64,000 bases of DNA from Didemnitutus sp047777955 (lineage in GTDB: Bacteria > Verrucomicrobiota > Verrucomicrobiia > Opitutales > Opitutaceae), in the NCBI RefSeq assembly GCF_047777955.1, contig NZ_CP180537.1, positions 3,596,001-3,660,000 on the forward strand, written 5' to 3'. Positions 32,786 through 41,733 of this stretch are shown piece by piece; the stretch's first letter is position 1; each line of letters opens with the position of its first letter. Below the pieces are notes generated by a model, which saw nothing but the letters and a program-made list of their open reading frames with translations, searched no databases and was not told the DNA's origin. The position numbers and the translations under genes are program-made.

Positions 32786-33565
32786 TCAGCGCTTCATGTT
32801 GGCCACGTTCTGCAGCATCTCGTCGGACGACTGCACGGACTTGGAATTGATCTCGTAGGCGCGCTGGGCGACGATGAGCGCGACCATCTCCTCGACGATG
32901 TTCACGTTCGAGGCCTCGATGTAGCCCTGCACGGTGCGGCCGAAGCCGTTCTCGCCGGGGTTGCCGGTCTCGGGCGTGCCGGAGGCGCCGGTTTCCTCGT
33001 AGAGGTTGCCGCCCATGGAGCGGAGGCCGGCGGGATTGGCGAAGCGCGTGAGCGTGAGGCGGAAGTTCGTGGTGCCGGAGGCGGACTGCACGGTCACCTG
33101 GCCGTCCTCGGACACGGTGACGTTGGCGCCGGCGGGGATCGTCTGCATGCCGCTGAGCACCGGCATGCCGTCGATGGTGACGACCTGGCCCTGGGCGTTG
33201 AGCTTGAACGAGCCGTCGCGGGTGTAGCCGATGGTGCCGTCGGGGCGCTGGACCTCGAAGAAGCCGTCGCCCTGGATCGCGATGTCGAGCTTCTCGCCGG
33301 TGTTGGTGAGCTGGCCCTGGGTGAAGACCTTGGAGGTCGCGGCGACGCGCGAGCCGTTGCCGACCTCGATGCCGGTGGGGACGAGGTTGCCGCCGCCGGA
33401 ATCGGAGCCCGAGGCGCGCGGCTTCTGGTAGAGGAGGTCCTGGAACTCGATCTTGCTGCGCTTGAAGCCCGGGGTGTTCACGTTCGCGAGGTTGTTCGCG
33501 ATCGTGTTGAGGTTGAGCTGCTGCGCCTCCATGCCGGTGGCGGCCGAGTAGAGCGAGAGGTTCAT
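32786..33565 (-). CDS. flgG: Flagellar distal rod protein
   Basis: 259 residues from ATG 33565. MNLSLYSAATGMEAQQLNLN, NTIANNLANVNTPGFKRSKI, FQDLLYQ and the C-terminal NVNIVEEMVALIVAQRAYEI with SDEMLQNVANMKR are typical of FlgG, including the specific FQDLLYQ insertion that makes the rod rigid. The 129-base gap upstream to flgF (33566-33694) is the largest in the operon and could hold a secondary promoter, though none is clear. Confidence 0.94.
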   Translation of the reverse strand: MNLSLYSAATGMEAQQLNLNTIANNLANVNTPGFKRSKIEFQDLLYQKPRASGSDSGGGNLVPTGIEVGNGSRVAATSKVFTQGQLTNTGEKLDIAIQGDGFFEVQRPDGTIGYTRDGSFKLNAQGQVVTIDGMPVLSGMQTIPAGANVTVSEDGQVTVQSASGTTNFRLTLTRFANPAGLRSMGGNLYEETGASGTPETGNPGENGFGRTVQGYIEASNVNIVEEMVALIVAQRAYEINSKSVQSSDEMLQNVANMKR

Positions 33566-33694
33566 GCGCGGCGGGGTTGGAAAACCATCCGCATCACGAC
33601 TGGGGCCGGCCCGGCCCCACACCGGGCGCGGCCATGCAGTCGTGATAGCGGTTGTCTATATGGGGAATTCATGGCGGCGGGGTCGCAGCGGGGA

Positions 33695-34447
33695 TCAGCC
33701 GAGGGCCTGGAGGGTCTTCTCCATCTGCTGGTCGGCGGTGGTGATGATCTTCTGGTTCGCCTCGTAGGCGCGGGAGATGAGGACGAGGTCGACCATCTCG
33801 CGCAGCGGCTGGACGTTGCTCTGCTCGAGGTAGCCCTGCATCAGCTCGGGCTCGGCCACGGCCTCCTTGCCGGCGGTCGCGCCGGCGACGAACATGCCGC
33901 CGGCGGTCGGGATGAGCGCGCCGGGGTTGGAGAACTTCTGGACCGAGAGTTTGCCGAGGGCGGTGCTGCCCTGGAAGATGGTGCCGTCGCGGTTGATGGT
34001 GATCGAGCCGCCGCCCGGCAGCATGGTGATCTGGTTGCCGCCCTCGGTGAGCACCGGGAGGCCGCCGGCGCCGACGAGCGTGCGCTCGGGCGTCATGCGG
34101 AACTCGCCGCTGCGCGTGTAGAGCTTCTGGCCGCCGGGACCGTCCATCTCGAAGAAGCCGTCGCCCTGGATCGCGACGTCGAGCTCGCGCCGGGTGGGCT
34201 GCGTCTCGCCGGTCATGAAGTTGATGCCGGTGGTGACGTGGGTGAAGAGCACCGCGTGCTCGTTCTCCGGGCCGGCGTTCTTGGCGTCGGGGCGGATGTT
34301 CCACTTGCCCGCGATGTCGGTGGAGAACTGGACGGTGCGCTTGCGGTAACCGGTCGTCTGCGCAGAGGTGATGTTCTGCGACGTCGCGTCCTGCCAGCGT
34401 TCGAGGGCCGACATGGAAGAGGCGCTTTGGTAGAGACCGATGTTCAT
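33695..34447 (-). CDS. flgF: Flagellar proximal rod/hook-basal body protein FlgF
   Basis: 250 residues from ATG 34447 (MNIGLYQSASSMSALERWQD). The anchor motif QDATSQNITSAQTTGYRKRT is a divergent form of the rod N-terminal signature; the C-terminus LREMVDLVLISRAYEANQKI is standard. By order (next to flgG) and length it is FlgF. First gene of the operon; a near-perfect sigma-54 promoter lies 15 bases upstream, so its mRNA leader would be extremely short. Confidence 0.88.
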   Translation of the reverse strand: MNIGLYQSASSMSALERWQDATSQNITSAQTTGYRKRTVQFSTDIAGKWNIRPDAKNAGPENEHAVLFTHVTTGINFMTGETQPTRRELDVAIQGDGFFEMDGPGGQKLYTRSGEFRMTPERTLVGAGGLPVLTEGGNQITMLPGGGSITINRDGTIFQGSTALGKLSVQKFSNPGALIPTAGGMFVAGATAGKEAVAEPELMQGYLEQSNVQPLREMVDLVLISRAYEANQKIITTADQQMEKTLQALG

Positions 34448-34461
34448 CCGGCCTCGCAAAA

Positions 34462-34477
34462 AGCAACGGCGGTGCCA
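34462..34477 (-). promoter_or_regulatory. Sigma-54 promoter of the flagellar operon
   Basis: On the minus strand the sequence is TGGCACCGCCGTTGCT: TGGCAC, five bases, TTGC, with the GG and GC exactly 10 bases apart, i.e. a full match to the sigma-54 -24/-12 consensus. It precedes the first gene of the operon. Upstream are two inverted repeats (34486-34508 and 34514-34529) that might serve an enhancer-binding protein. Confidence 0.65.
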
Positions 34478-34616
34478 ACGATTTTGGGCGCCCCATTAGC
34501 TGGCGCCCGCCAACGAATTAAAAAATTCGACCGTCCGGGCGGCGCCGGGCCGCCTCCCCTGCCCTCGCCCGGTCCGGCAATCTTTGCCGCCGCTTCGGAA
34601 AAATCTGCCCGGCGAC

Positions 34617-34645
34617 AAAAAAGCCGCACCGGAGGGGTGCGGCTT
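34617..34645 (-). terminator. Terminator after dnaJ
   Basis: 10-bp stem (aagccgcacc / ggtgcggctt) with a ggagg loop at 34621-34645, followed on the minus strand by six T residues. Lies 28 bases after the dnaJ stop codon, insulating grpE-dnaJ from the flagellar promoter. Confidence 0.85.
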
Positions 34646-34672
34646 GAACATCGGCACGTGGACGCGGGCGCG

Positions 34673-35851
34673 TCAGAAAAACTTCTTCGCCTTGTCGAAA
34701 AAGCTCTTGGCCACCGGCTGGTCGGCGTCCCCACAGGCCTGGGCGAAGTCCTCGAGCTTCTTCCGCTGCTCGCTGTTGAGCGCGGTGGGCACCTCGACGT
34801 GCACGCGGATGAGCTGGTCGCCGTGCGCGCCGCCGCGCAGGTGCGGCATGCCGCGGCCCTTCAGGCGGAAGGTCGTGGCCGACTGCGTGCCGGCGGGGAT
34901 CTTCAAGGTGGCCTTGCCCTGCAGCGTCGGCACCTCGATCGAGCCGCCGAGGGTGGCGATGGTGAACTTGATCGGGATCTCCGTGAACAGGTCGTCGCCC
35001 TGCCGCTCGAAGATCTCGTGCTCCTTCACGTGCACGACGATGTAGAGGTCGCCGGGCGAGCCGCCCATCACCCCGGCCTCGCCGTTGCCGCCGGAGCGGA
35101 GCTTCGAGCCGGTGTCGACGCCGGGCGGGATGCGGACGTTGATCTTCGTCGTCTCCTGCACGCGGCCCTCGCCGTCGCACTTGGCGCAGACGCGCTCGAA
35201 GCGCGCGCCGCTGCCGTGGCAGGTCGGGCACACCTGGCGGACATGGAAGAATCCGCGCGACGTCGTCACCTGCCCCGCCCCGCGGCAGGTCGGGCAGGTC
35301 GTGCGCTTCGAGCCGGGCTCGGCGCCGCTGCCGTCGCAGTGCGCGCAGGTGCCGAGGCGGCGGAAGGAAATCTCCTTCTCCACCCCGTGCGCGGCCTCCT
35401 CGAGCGAGATCTCGATGTCGTAGCGCAGGTCGGAGCCGCGCGCGGCCCCGCCCGCGCCGTTGCCGCCCCCGCCGCCGAAGAAATCGTCGAAGATGCCGCC
35501 GCCGCCGCCTCCCCCGCCCTGGCCGAAGACCTCGCGGAAGATGTCGAACGGATCGTGGAAGCCGCCGCCGCCGCCCGGGAAACCGCCCGCGCCGCGCCCG
35601 CCGCCCATGCCGCCCTGCTGGAAGGCGGCGTGGCCGAACTGGTCGTAGGCCGCGCGCTTCTGCGGGTCCTTCAGCACCTCGTAGGCCTCGGAGACCTTCT
35701 TGAACATCTCCTCCGCCTCCTTGTTGCCCGGGTTCTTGTCCGGGTGATACTGCACGGCCTTCTTGCGGTAGGCCTTCTTCAGCTCCTCCTCCGAGGCGCC
35801 CTTCGCGACGCCGAGCAGCTCGTAATAGTCTTCCTTCTTCGTGGACGCCAT
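34673..35851 (-). CDS. dnaJ: Molecular chaperone DnaJ
   Basis: Hsp40 co-chaperone, 392 residues from ATG 35851. J domain with the HPD motif in AVQYHPDKNPGNKEAEE (residues 1-70), an unusually Gly-rich G/F region (runs of 5-8 glycines, HDPFDIFREVFGQ), four CXXCXGXG zinc modules (CAHCDGSG, CPTCRGAG, CPTCHGSG, CAKCDGEG), and the C-terminal substrate-binding domains. Follows grpE by 2 bases. dnaK is not in the window, so it is unlinked. Confidence 0.95.
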   Translation of the reverse strand: MASTKKEDYYELLGVAKGASEEELKKAYRKKAVQYHPDKNPGNKEAEEMFKKVSEAYEVLKDPQKRAAYDQFGHAAFQQGGMGGGRGAGGFPGGGGGFHDPFDIFREVFGQGGGGGGGGIFDDFFGGGGGNGAGGAARGSDLRYDIEISLEEAAHGVEKEISFRRLGTCAHCDGSGAEPGSKRTTCPTCRGAGQVTTSRGFFHVRQVCPTCHGSGARFERVCAKCDGEGRVQETTKINVRIPPGVDTGSKLRSGGNGEAGVMGGSPGDLYIVVHVKEHEIFERQGDDLFTEIPIKFTIATLGGSIEVPTLQGKATLKIPAGTQSATTFRLKGRGMPHLRGGAHGDQLIRVHVEVPTALNSEQRKKLEDFAQACGDADQPVAKSFFDKAKKFF

Positions 35852-35853
35852 GG

Positions 35854-36435
35854 TCAGGCCTTCGTCTCGGGCTGGGCGGGGCCGCTGGACACGATCACCG
35901 AGGCGGGCCGCAGCAGGCGGCCGTTCAGCGCGTATCCGAGCCGCACCACGGCGATGACCTTCTCCTCGGCGACCTTCGCGTCCGGCTGGTGTGCGATGCA
36001 CTCGTGCTGGTGCGGATCGAAAGCCGCGCCGACGGGGTTGATCTCCTTCAACCCGTGGCGGCCAAGCGCGCCCTTGAACTGCTCCAGCACCATGCCGACG
36101 CCGTCGACGATCGACTTCGCGTCGCCGCTCTGCTGCTTCGCCGCGGCGAGGCCGAGGCCGAGGTTGTCGAGGATCGGGATGAGGTCCTCGACCACGCTGG
36201 CGGCGGCGAACTGCCGCAACTCGTCCTTTTCGCGGACGGTGCGCTTGCGGAAATTCTCCAGGTCCGCGACGCAGCGCAGGTAACGTTCCTGCGCGGCCGC
36301 GGCTTCGGCGCGCGCGGCGGCCAGCAGCTCGTCGGCGGACGGCGCGGGCTTGGCGGCGTCGGCGGGCTTCGTCGCCGCCGGCTCGGTCGCGGGCGGAGGA
36401 GGGGTCGGAGTCTCGGTTGGGCTGGTTTCGCTCAT
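35854..36435 (-). CDS. grpE: Nucleotide exchange factor GrpE
   Basis: 193 residues. The acidic/Pro/Ala-rich N-terminus (SPTEDTP-like low complexity) precedes the long dimerisation helix (LLAAARAEAAAAQERYLRCV, ADLENFRKRTVREKDELRQF) and the C-terminal beta domain (NPVGAAFDPHQHECIAHQPD, VIAVVRLGYALNGRLLRPAS). Accelerates ADP release from DnaK. First gene of a grpE-dnaJ pair with its own promoter in the 66-base gap after manA. Confidence 0.94.
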   Translation of the reverse strand: MSETSPTETPTPPPPATEPAATKPADAAKPAPSADELLAAARAEAAAAQERYLRCVADLENFRKRTVREKDELRQFAAASVVEDLIPILDNLGLGLAAAKQQSGDAKSIVDGVGMVLEQFKGALGRHGLKEINPVGAAFDPHQHECIAHQPDAKVAEEKVIAVVRLGYALNGRLLRPASVIVSSGPAQPETKA

Positions 36436-36447
36436 GCGGAACGGCGG

Positions 36448-36476
36448 AAAGTAGGCACAGCCGCGGCGCTTTTCAA
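36448..36476 (-). promoter_or_regulatory. Promoter of grpE-dnaJ
   Basis: TTGAAA, 17-base spacer, TACTTT on the minus strand, ending 12 bases before the grpE start codon region. The spacing is ideal for a housekeeping sigma factor. The -35 with a preceding C (CTTGAAA) also resembles heat-shock sigma-32 sites, but the -10 does not. No CIRCE inverted repeat is seen. Confidence 0.5.
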
Positions 36477-36501
36477 GTGCGGCGCGGCCCGGCGCCGGCG
36501 G

Positions 36502-37452
36502 TCAGGTGCGGGCGAAGTTCTCGGTGATCAGCGCCACCGTGTCCTCGGCGGCGGTGAAGGCGAAGGCCGTCGCGAAGGGCAACAGGACGTTCTCGCCGCG
36601 TCCGACGGCGTCGTCGCCGGCGGCCAGGCGCCCCTCGACCACCGAGAGGAGGCGCGGTTGCTCGCCCCCGGCGAGCTCGAGGCGCGCGCCGCGCGCGAGG
36701 CGGACGCGGCGGAGGCGGAACTCCGCGCCATCCGCCAGCACGTCGCCGGGCTCGTCCGCGCGGAGCAGGCGCGGCGCCGGGGCACGGTTGGCCGTGAGGC
36801 AGGCCAGCGACTGCTCGACGTGCATCTGGCGCGGCTTGCCGTCGAGGCCGAGGCGGCCCCAGTCGTAGACGCGGTAGGTGGTGTCGGAGTTCTGCTGGAT
36901 CTCGAGGATGACGTTGCCGGCGTCGATCGCGTGCATGACGCCGCTGGGGATGAGGATCGAGTCGCCCGCGCGCGTCTCGTGGCGCCGGAGGAGCTTTTCC
37001 GCGGTGTGGTCCGCGAGTGCGGCGCGGAACTGGTCCGCATCGACGCCGTCGACCAGGCCCGCGAGCACGGCCGCGCCGGGCTCGGCGCGCGCGACGAACC
37101 AGTTTTCCGTCTTGGGCTCGCCGCCGAGCGAGAGCGCGATCGAGGCCGGCGGGTGCACCTGCAGGCTGAGCCGCTCGCGGCAGTCGAGCCACTTGACCAG
37201 GATCGGGAAGACGCGTGTGCGCTCCCACTCCGGGCCCATCACGCGGCCGGCGGCGGCCTCGATGACCTCGCGCAGCGTCTTGCCGTCGAACTCCCCGCCG
37301 CGCACGACGGAGTTCGCCTCCGGGCGGTCCACGATCTCCCAGCTCTCGCCGATGGGCCGGCCGGCCGGCAGCGCGCGGCCCAGCCAGTCGGCGAGGGCGC
37401 GGCCGCCCCACACGCGTTCTTGGAAGATCGGTTCGAAACGGAGGAAGGACAT
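36502..37452 (-). CDS. manA: Class I mannose-6-phosphate isomerase
   Basis: Interconverts mannose 6-phosphate and fructose 6-phosphate. 316 residues from ATG 37452, the shorter Bacillus-type form. Metal-ligand regions visible: Gln/His in LSLQVHPPASIA, Glu in KTENWFVARAEPGA, and His in LIPSGVMHAIDAGNVILEIQ. N-terminus MSFLRFEPIFQERVWGGRAL is typical. Supplies mannose-derived precursors; no adjacent polysaccharide genes. Divergent from ftsK with an 88-base spacer. Confidence 0.9.
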   Translation of the reverse strand: MSFLRFEPIFQERVWGGRALADWLGRALPAGRPIGESWEIVDRPEANSVVRGGEFDGKTLREVIEAAAGRVMGPEWERTRVFPILVKWLDCRERLSLQVHPPASIALSLGGEPKTENWFVARAEPGAAVLAGLVDGVDADQFRAALADHTAEKLLRRHETRAGDSILIPSGVMHAIDAGNVILEIQQNSDTTYRVYDWGRLGLDGKPRQMHVEQSLACLTANRAPAPRLLRADEPGDVLADGAEFRLRRVRLARGARLELAGGEQPRLLSVVEGRLAAGDDAVGRGENVLLPFATAFAFTAAEDTVALITENFART

Positions 37453-37540
37453 CGTCGTTGAGGGAGGGTGGCGCGCTGCGCGCGGAACGGGGAATTTACA
37501 TTGACCCTCGTGCGCGCTACACGTCTCTAAAGGCAACGAA

Positions 37541-40082
37541 ATGGCCAAAGCTGCGAGCACAAATCCCAAGGACAGCAACCCGTCGTTTGAGGCGCCGCGC
37601 CATCGCCCGAACTGGGGTGGTTTCGTGCTGTGCGCCATCCTCGGCATCCTCGTGCTCGTCGCGATGGCGTTCTTCGCCCCGAGCCAGAACTACCTCGATC
37701 AGGCGGGCGGCCGCAGCGAGGTCATCAACGGCCGGATCCAGCAGATCCCGATCCAGCCCGCGGACAAGAACCCCGTGGGCGACGTCGGCGTGGTGCTCTC
37801 CGTCTTCAGCTTCAAGTTCCTCGGCGGCGCGGCGTGGCTGATCCCGGTGTTCCTGCTCTGGCTGGCCTTCACCTACCTGCGCAGCTCGCGCCACCTCACC
37901 GGCACGCGGCTGATCGCGATGTTCTTCTCCTTCGCCTCCGGCGCGCCGCTGCTGGCGATGCAGGGCCTGGCGTTCATGAACCGCCAAGTCTATCCGTCCG
38001 GCCCGGGCGGCTGGACCGGCAAGGCGCTCTACGACGGCTTCTTCGAGTCCACCTTCGGCGGGTTCGGTTCGTTCTTCCTGCTCACGGCCATCTACGTGAC
38101 GAGCATGGTGTTCATCTTCACACGCGACATCGGCGCGGAGTTCGAGAAGCTGCTCAACAATTTCCAGGAGTGGCGCAAGAAGCGCGCCGCGCTCGCCGCC
38201 GCCCTGGTGGAGGAACGCCGGAAGCAGAAGGAGGAGCTCGCGAAGCAGAAGGCCGCGGCCGTCGCCGCCGCCGCGGCGCCCGCCGCGCCCGCGCGCCCGG
38301 GCCCCGCCCCGCAGCCGCTCGCGCCGTCGAAGAAGGCCATCGTGCCGAAATCCGAGGACCCGCTCGCCGAGGCGCCCAAGCCCGGCTCGCGCGCCCCGGT
38401 GACGGAGGCCGAGCCGCCGGCCAAGCCCGCGCTCCCCGCCAAGCCGGCCAAACCCGCCCCCACCGCGACCGACCCCAAGGAGCTCGCCGTCGCCGCCGCC
38501 GGCAAGATCGAGCTCAACATCGTCAAGCCGGAGGAGACGAAGAAGGCCAAGGTCGTCCTCCCGCAGACCGACGACAAGAACTACGAATTCCCCCCGCTCA
38601 CGCTCCTGAAGGAGCAGGTGAAGCTCGACGCCGCCAACTCCGTCGAGGAGCACCGGCAGAACGCGGAGAACCTCCTCCGCATCCTCGGCGAATTCGGCGT
38701 CGAGGTCTCGCTCGGCGAGATCCACGTCGGCCCCGTCATCACGCGCTACGAGGTCGTGCCCGCGCCGGGCGTGCGCGTCGAAAAAATCTCCGGCCTCGAC
38801 AAGAACATCGCGCTCGGCATGCGCGCCCAGTCGGTGCGCATACTCGCGCCGATCCCGGGCAAGGCCGCCGTCGGCGTCGAAGTCCCGAACCAGAAGCCCA
38901 CGCCCGTCGGCATGCGCGAGATCCTCGAGAGCGAGGACTGGGCGCACGCCAAGGCCGAGCTGCCCATCGCCCTCGGCAAAGACGTCTCCGGCAAGCCGCT
39001 CGTCTCCGACCTGACGAAGATGCCGCACCTGCTCATCGCCGGCGCGACCGGCTCCGGCAAATCGGTCTGTATCAACTCCATCGTCGCCTCGATCCTCTAC
39101 TCGAAGAGCCCGAAGGACGTCCGCCTCATCATGGTCGACCCGAAGGTGGTTGAACTGAAGGTGTTCAACTCCCTCCCGCACATGCTCATCCCGGTCGTCA
39201 CCGAGCCGAAGAAGGTGCCGGCCGCGCTCAAGTGGCTGCTGGGCGAGATGGAGCAGCGCTACCAGATTTTCGCCAAGGTCAACGTCCGCAACATCTCCGG
39301 CTTCAACAACCGCAAGAAGGACAAGCCCGTGGAGCCGCCGCCCGAGCAGCAGGCCGAGCTCGCCGGCGTCGCCCCCGACGACATCGAGATCCCGGACCGC
39401 CTGCCCTACATCGTCGCCATCGTGGACGAGCTCGCCGACCTCATGATGATCGCGCCGGCCGAGATCGAGACGAGCATCGCCCGCCTCGCCCAGCTCGCGC
39501 GCGCCGCCGGCATCCACCTCATCATCGCCACGCAGCGCCCGTCGGTGAACGTCATCACCGGCGTGATCAAGGCCAACCTCCTCGCGCATCGCCTTCCAGG
39601 TGGCCTCGCAGGTCGACTCCCGCACCATCCTCGACGGCAAGGGCGCCGAGACGCTCATCGGCCGCGGCGACATGCTCTTCACCCCGCCCGGCACCTCGCG
39701 CATCGTGCGCGCGCAGGGCGCCTTCGTGGGCGACGAGGAGGTGGCCGAGATCGTCGAGTTCCTCAAGAAGAACGGTCCGCCGCAATACGCCCAGGCCGTC
39801 CAGCAGCAGATCGACCGCGCCGCCCGCGAGGAAGACGAGGACGGCGACGGCGGCGAGGGCGAAGGAGACATGGGCGACGACGAGGACCTGTTCCGCCAGG
39901 CCTTCGACGTCCTCAAGTCCACGCGCCGCGCCTCCACCTCGATGATGCAGCGCCGGCTCCGCATCGGCTACAACCGCGCCGCCCGCATCATGGACCTGAT
40001 GGAGGACAAGGGCATCGTCGGCCCCGAGAACGGCTCGAGCCCGCGCGAGATCCTCGTCGATCTCGACACCTACGAGCCCTGA
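37541..40082 (+). CDS. ftsK: DNA translocase FtsK, frameshifted
   Basis: Septal DNA pump for chromosome dimer resolution. N-terminal membrane domain with about four helices (residues 20-200), an Ala/Pro/Lys linker (about 200-330), then the motor: Walker A IAGATGSGKSVCIN, Walker B PYIVAIVDELADLMM, IATQRPSVNVITGVIKANL. At about 39586-39592 two bases are missing: NL should be followed by PSRIAF but the frame changes; it resumes as IAFQVASQVDSRTILDGKGA and ends with the gamma winged helix (STSMMQRRLRIGYNRAARIM). FtsK is normally essential or nearly so, so a sequence error is far likelier than inactivation. Confidence 0.88.
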
Positions 40083-40170
40083 GCGCACCGCGCCGCGCCG
40101 GCCTCCTCCGGCGCCGCCGCTGACCGGCTTTAAGCTTTCAAACCCACTTCCAACCTTAAATAAGTCCCCC

Positions 40171-40947
40171 ATGCAGACGCTCGGCGAACGACTCGAGGAA
40201 GCGCGCAAACGCAAAGGCCTCTCCATCCGCGAAGCGGCGGAAGCCACGAAGATCCGTGGCGACTACCTCCAGAAATTCGAGGCCAACTCCTTCGACTTCG
40301 ACCTGCCGCCGCTCTACATCCGCGGCTTCCTCCGCACCTACGCCAAGTATCTCGAGTTCGATCCCGCCCGCGTCGTGGCGGAGTTCGACACGCTGATGGC
40401 CGACCAGGGCCGCGCCCCGCGGCGCGAGACGCGCGAGAACTACGGCCGCGTCGAGATCGGCGGCGAGAGCAGCGAGCCGGCGCCCCGCAGCAGCGGCGGC
40501 GGCAACGGCCTCGACCCGGTGATGCTCAAATACGCCCTCTTCGGCGGCGGCGCGCTCGTCCTCGTCGTCGTGGTCGTGCTGCTCATCAACGTCCTCTCCA
40601 GCCGCACCGAGCCGCGCCCGACCGCGCCGAAGCAGACGGCCGCGGAGAACGCCCCCGCCCGCGGCACGCTCGAGCCGATGTCCCAGAACGAGGCCACCTT
40701 CACCCTCATCGTCACGGAGCCGACGCGCGTGAAGGTCGCCTACGAGGACAACAGCGTGGTCTTTCTCGACGGCAAATACGCCATGAACCGCGGCGAGACC
40801 CGCAGCTTCAACTACTCGCGCGACCTCATCATCATCGCCGAGCACCCCGATCGCATTCGCATGGAGATCAACGGCGCGGCGGTTAGCGTGCCGGACTCGG
40901 TCAAACCGATGATGAAATTCCGCGTGCCGGTCGTCCCGCGCCGCTGA
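40171..40947 (+). CDS. RodZ-like helix-turn-helix membrane protein
   Basis: 258 residues. N-terminal Cro/HTH_25 domain (LGERLEEARKRKGLSIREAA, EATKIRGDYLQKFEANSFDF), characteristic GFLRTYAKYLEFDP, a linker, one membrane helix (ALFGGGALVLVVVVVLLINV), and a periplasmic DUF4115-like domain (FTLIVTEPTRVKVAYEDNSV). This is the RodZ architecture, a bactopilin linking MreB to the elongation machinery. It follows ftsK by 88 bases and has its own strong terminator. Confidence 0.82.
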   Translation: MQTLGERLEEARKRKGLSIREAAEATKIRGDYLQKFEANSFDFDLPPLYIRGFLRTYAKYLEFDPARVVAEFDTLMADQGRAPRRETRENYGRVEIGGESSEPAPRSSGGGNGLDPVMLKYALFGGGALVLVVVVVLLINVLSSRTEPRPTAPKQTAAENAPARGTLEPMSQNEATFTLIVTEPTRVKVAYEDNSVVFLDGKYAMNRGETRSFNYSRDLIIIAEHPDRIRMEINGAAVSVPDSVKPMMKFRVPVVPRR

Positions 40948-40965
40948 GGCCGACCCCGAAAAAGG

Positions 40966-40996
40966 AAAGGCCGGCGTCAGCCGGCCTTTTGCTTTG
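40966..40996 (+). terminator. Terminator after the RodZ-like gene
   Basis: 10-bp stem (aaaggccggc / gccggccttt) with a gtca loop at 40966-40989, followed by ttttgcttt on the plus strand. 19 bases after the stop codon. Convergent with the ydbL-like gene. Confidence 0.85.
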
Positions 40997-41062
40997 TCGG
41001 ACCCGCACCGCGCCCCAAGCGCGGTCACCGCCGGTCCGCCGCGGGCGCCGTGGCGCCGCGCG

Positions 41063-41431
41063 TCATTTCTTCTTCCACGCGCCGCCCTCGTCCTGCACCC
41101 AGACACCGCTGCGGGCGTTCGCGGCGATCTGCTTGGCCCGGGCGCGGCCGACGGACTCGGCGGTCGCGCCGGTCTGCTGGGCGATGAGCGCGTAGACGGC
41201 CTCGCGGTCGCGGTTCTCGTCGGCGACGAGCGCCGCGGCGTTGCCGGCGGCGGCGCGGACCTCGACGAAGCCGCGGTTGTTCTCGCCGATCGCCCCCCGG
41301 GCCTTGAGGTCGTCGAGCTGCGGGAGGCGCTGCTCCATGCGCTGGCGGATGGCGGCCGCAGACTCCGCGGCGGAGACGGTGAGCGTGAGCGCGCAGAGCG
41401 CGAGGCAGGCGGCAAGAATGCGGGCGATCAT
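41063..41431 (-). CDS. ydbL: YdbL-like DUF1318 periplasmic protein
   Basis: 122 residues from ATG 41431 with a signal peptide (ILAACLALCALTLTVSA). The mature part is DUF1318: IRQRMEQRLPQLDDLKARGA, IGENNRGFVEVRA, DREAVYALIAQQTGATAESV. In E. coli YdbL is encoded with YdbH and YnbE and is thought to assist the YdbH-YnbE intermembrane lipid-transport bridge. Here it is the third gene of the same set and its start codon overlaps the ynbE stop (ATGA). Confidence 0.85.
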   Translation of the reverse strand: MIARILAACLALCALTLTVSAAESAAAIRQRMEQRLPQLDDLKARGAIGENNRGFVEVRAAAGNAAALVADENRDREAVYALIAQQTGATAESVGRARAKQIAANARSGVWVQDEGGAWKKK

Positions 41432-41631
41432 GGTTTTTTCTCCTCGTGAGTGGTGGTGGCGGACTTGGCGTCGAGGCCGCCGAAGAAATCCTCCAGCGCG
41501 CGCTCGACCTTCACGTTGACGTCGACGGTGATGTGGATCGGCTTCACCTCGATCGGTTCGGTGCGGACGCTGAGACACCCGCCGAGCAGGAGCGGGACGG
41601 CTGCGGCCGCGAGGAACAGGGGACGTTTCAT
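41428..41631 (-). CDS. ynbE: YnbE-like outer-membrane lipoprotein
   Basis: 67 residues. Lipoprotein signal peptide with lipobox LLLGGC, followed by LSVRTEPIEVKPIHITVDVN and VNVKVERALEDFFGG, the short beta-strand-rich mature region of YnbE. In E. coli YnbE sits in the outer membrane, multimerises by beta-strand addition and receives the C-terminus of YdbH. Located 102 bases behind the ydbH-like gene. Confidence 0.8.
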   Translation of the reverse strand: MKRPLFLAAAAVPLLLGGCLSVRTEPIEVKPIHITVDVNVKVERALEDFFGGLDAKSATTTHEEKKP

Positions 41632-41733
41632 GAGCGGGAGGGTTGGGTTATTCGACGCGGCGTCACGCCGGAATATTTCATCGGTTCGTCCCGCCTTAGT
41701 CCCCCGGCGCCGCGCGCGGTTCCCCGGGCGCGC

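Noticed and set aside
39586..39592. Programmed frameshifting in ftsK
   Set aside because: No slippery heptamer or downstream pseudoknot is evident, and four other genes in the window have similar deletions at unrelated sites.
37541..40123. FtsK as a complete 860-residue protein
   Set aside because: After ANL the frame becomes Arg/Pro/His noise, while the true C-terminal half with IAFQVASQVDSRTILDGKGA continues in another frame.
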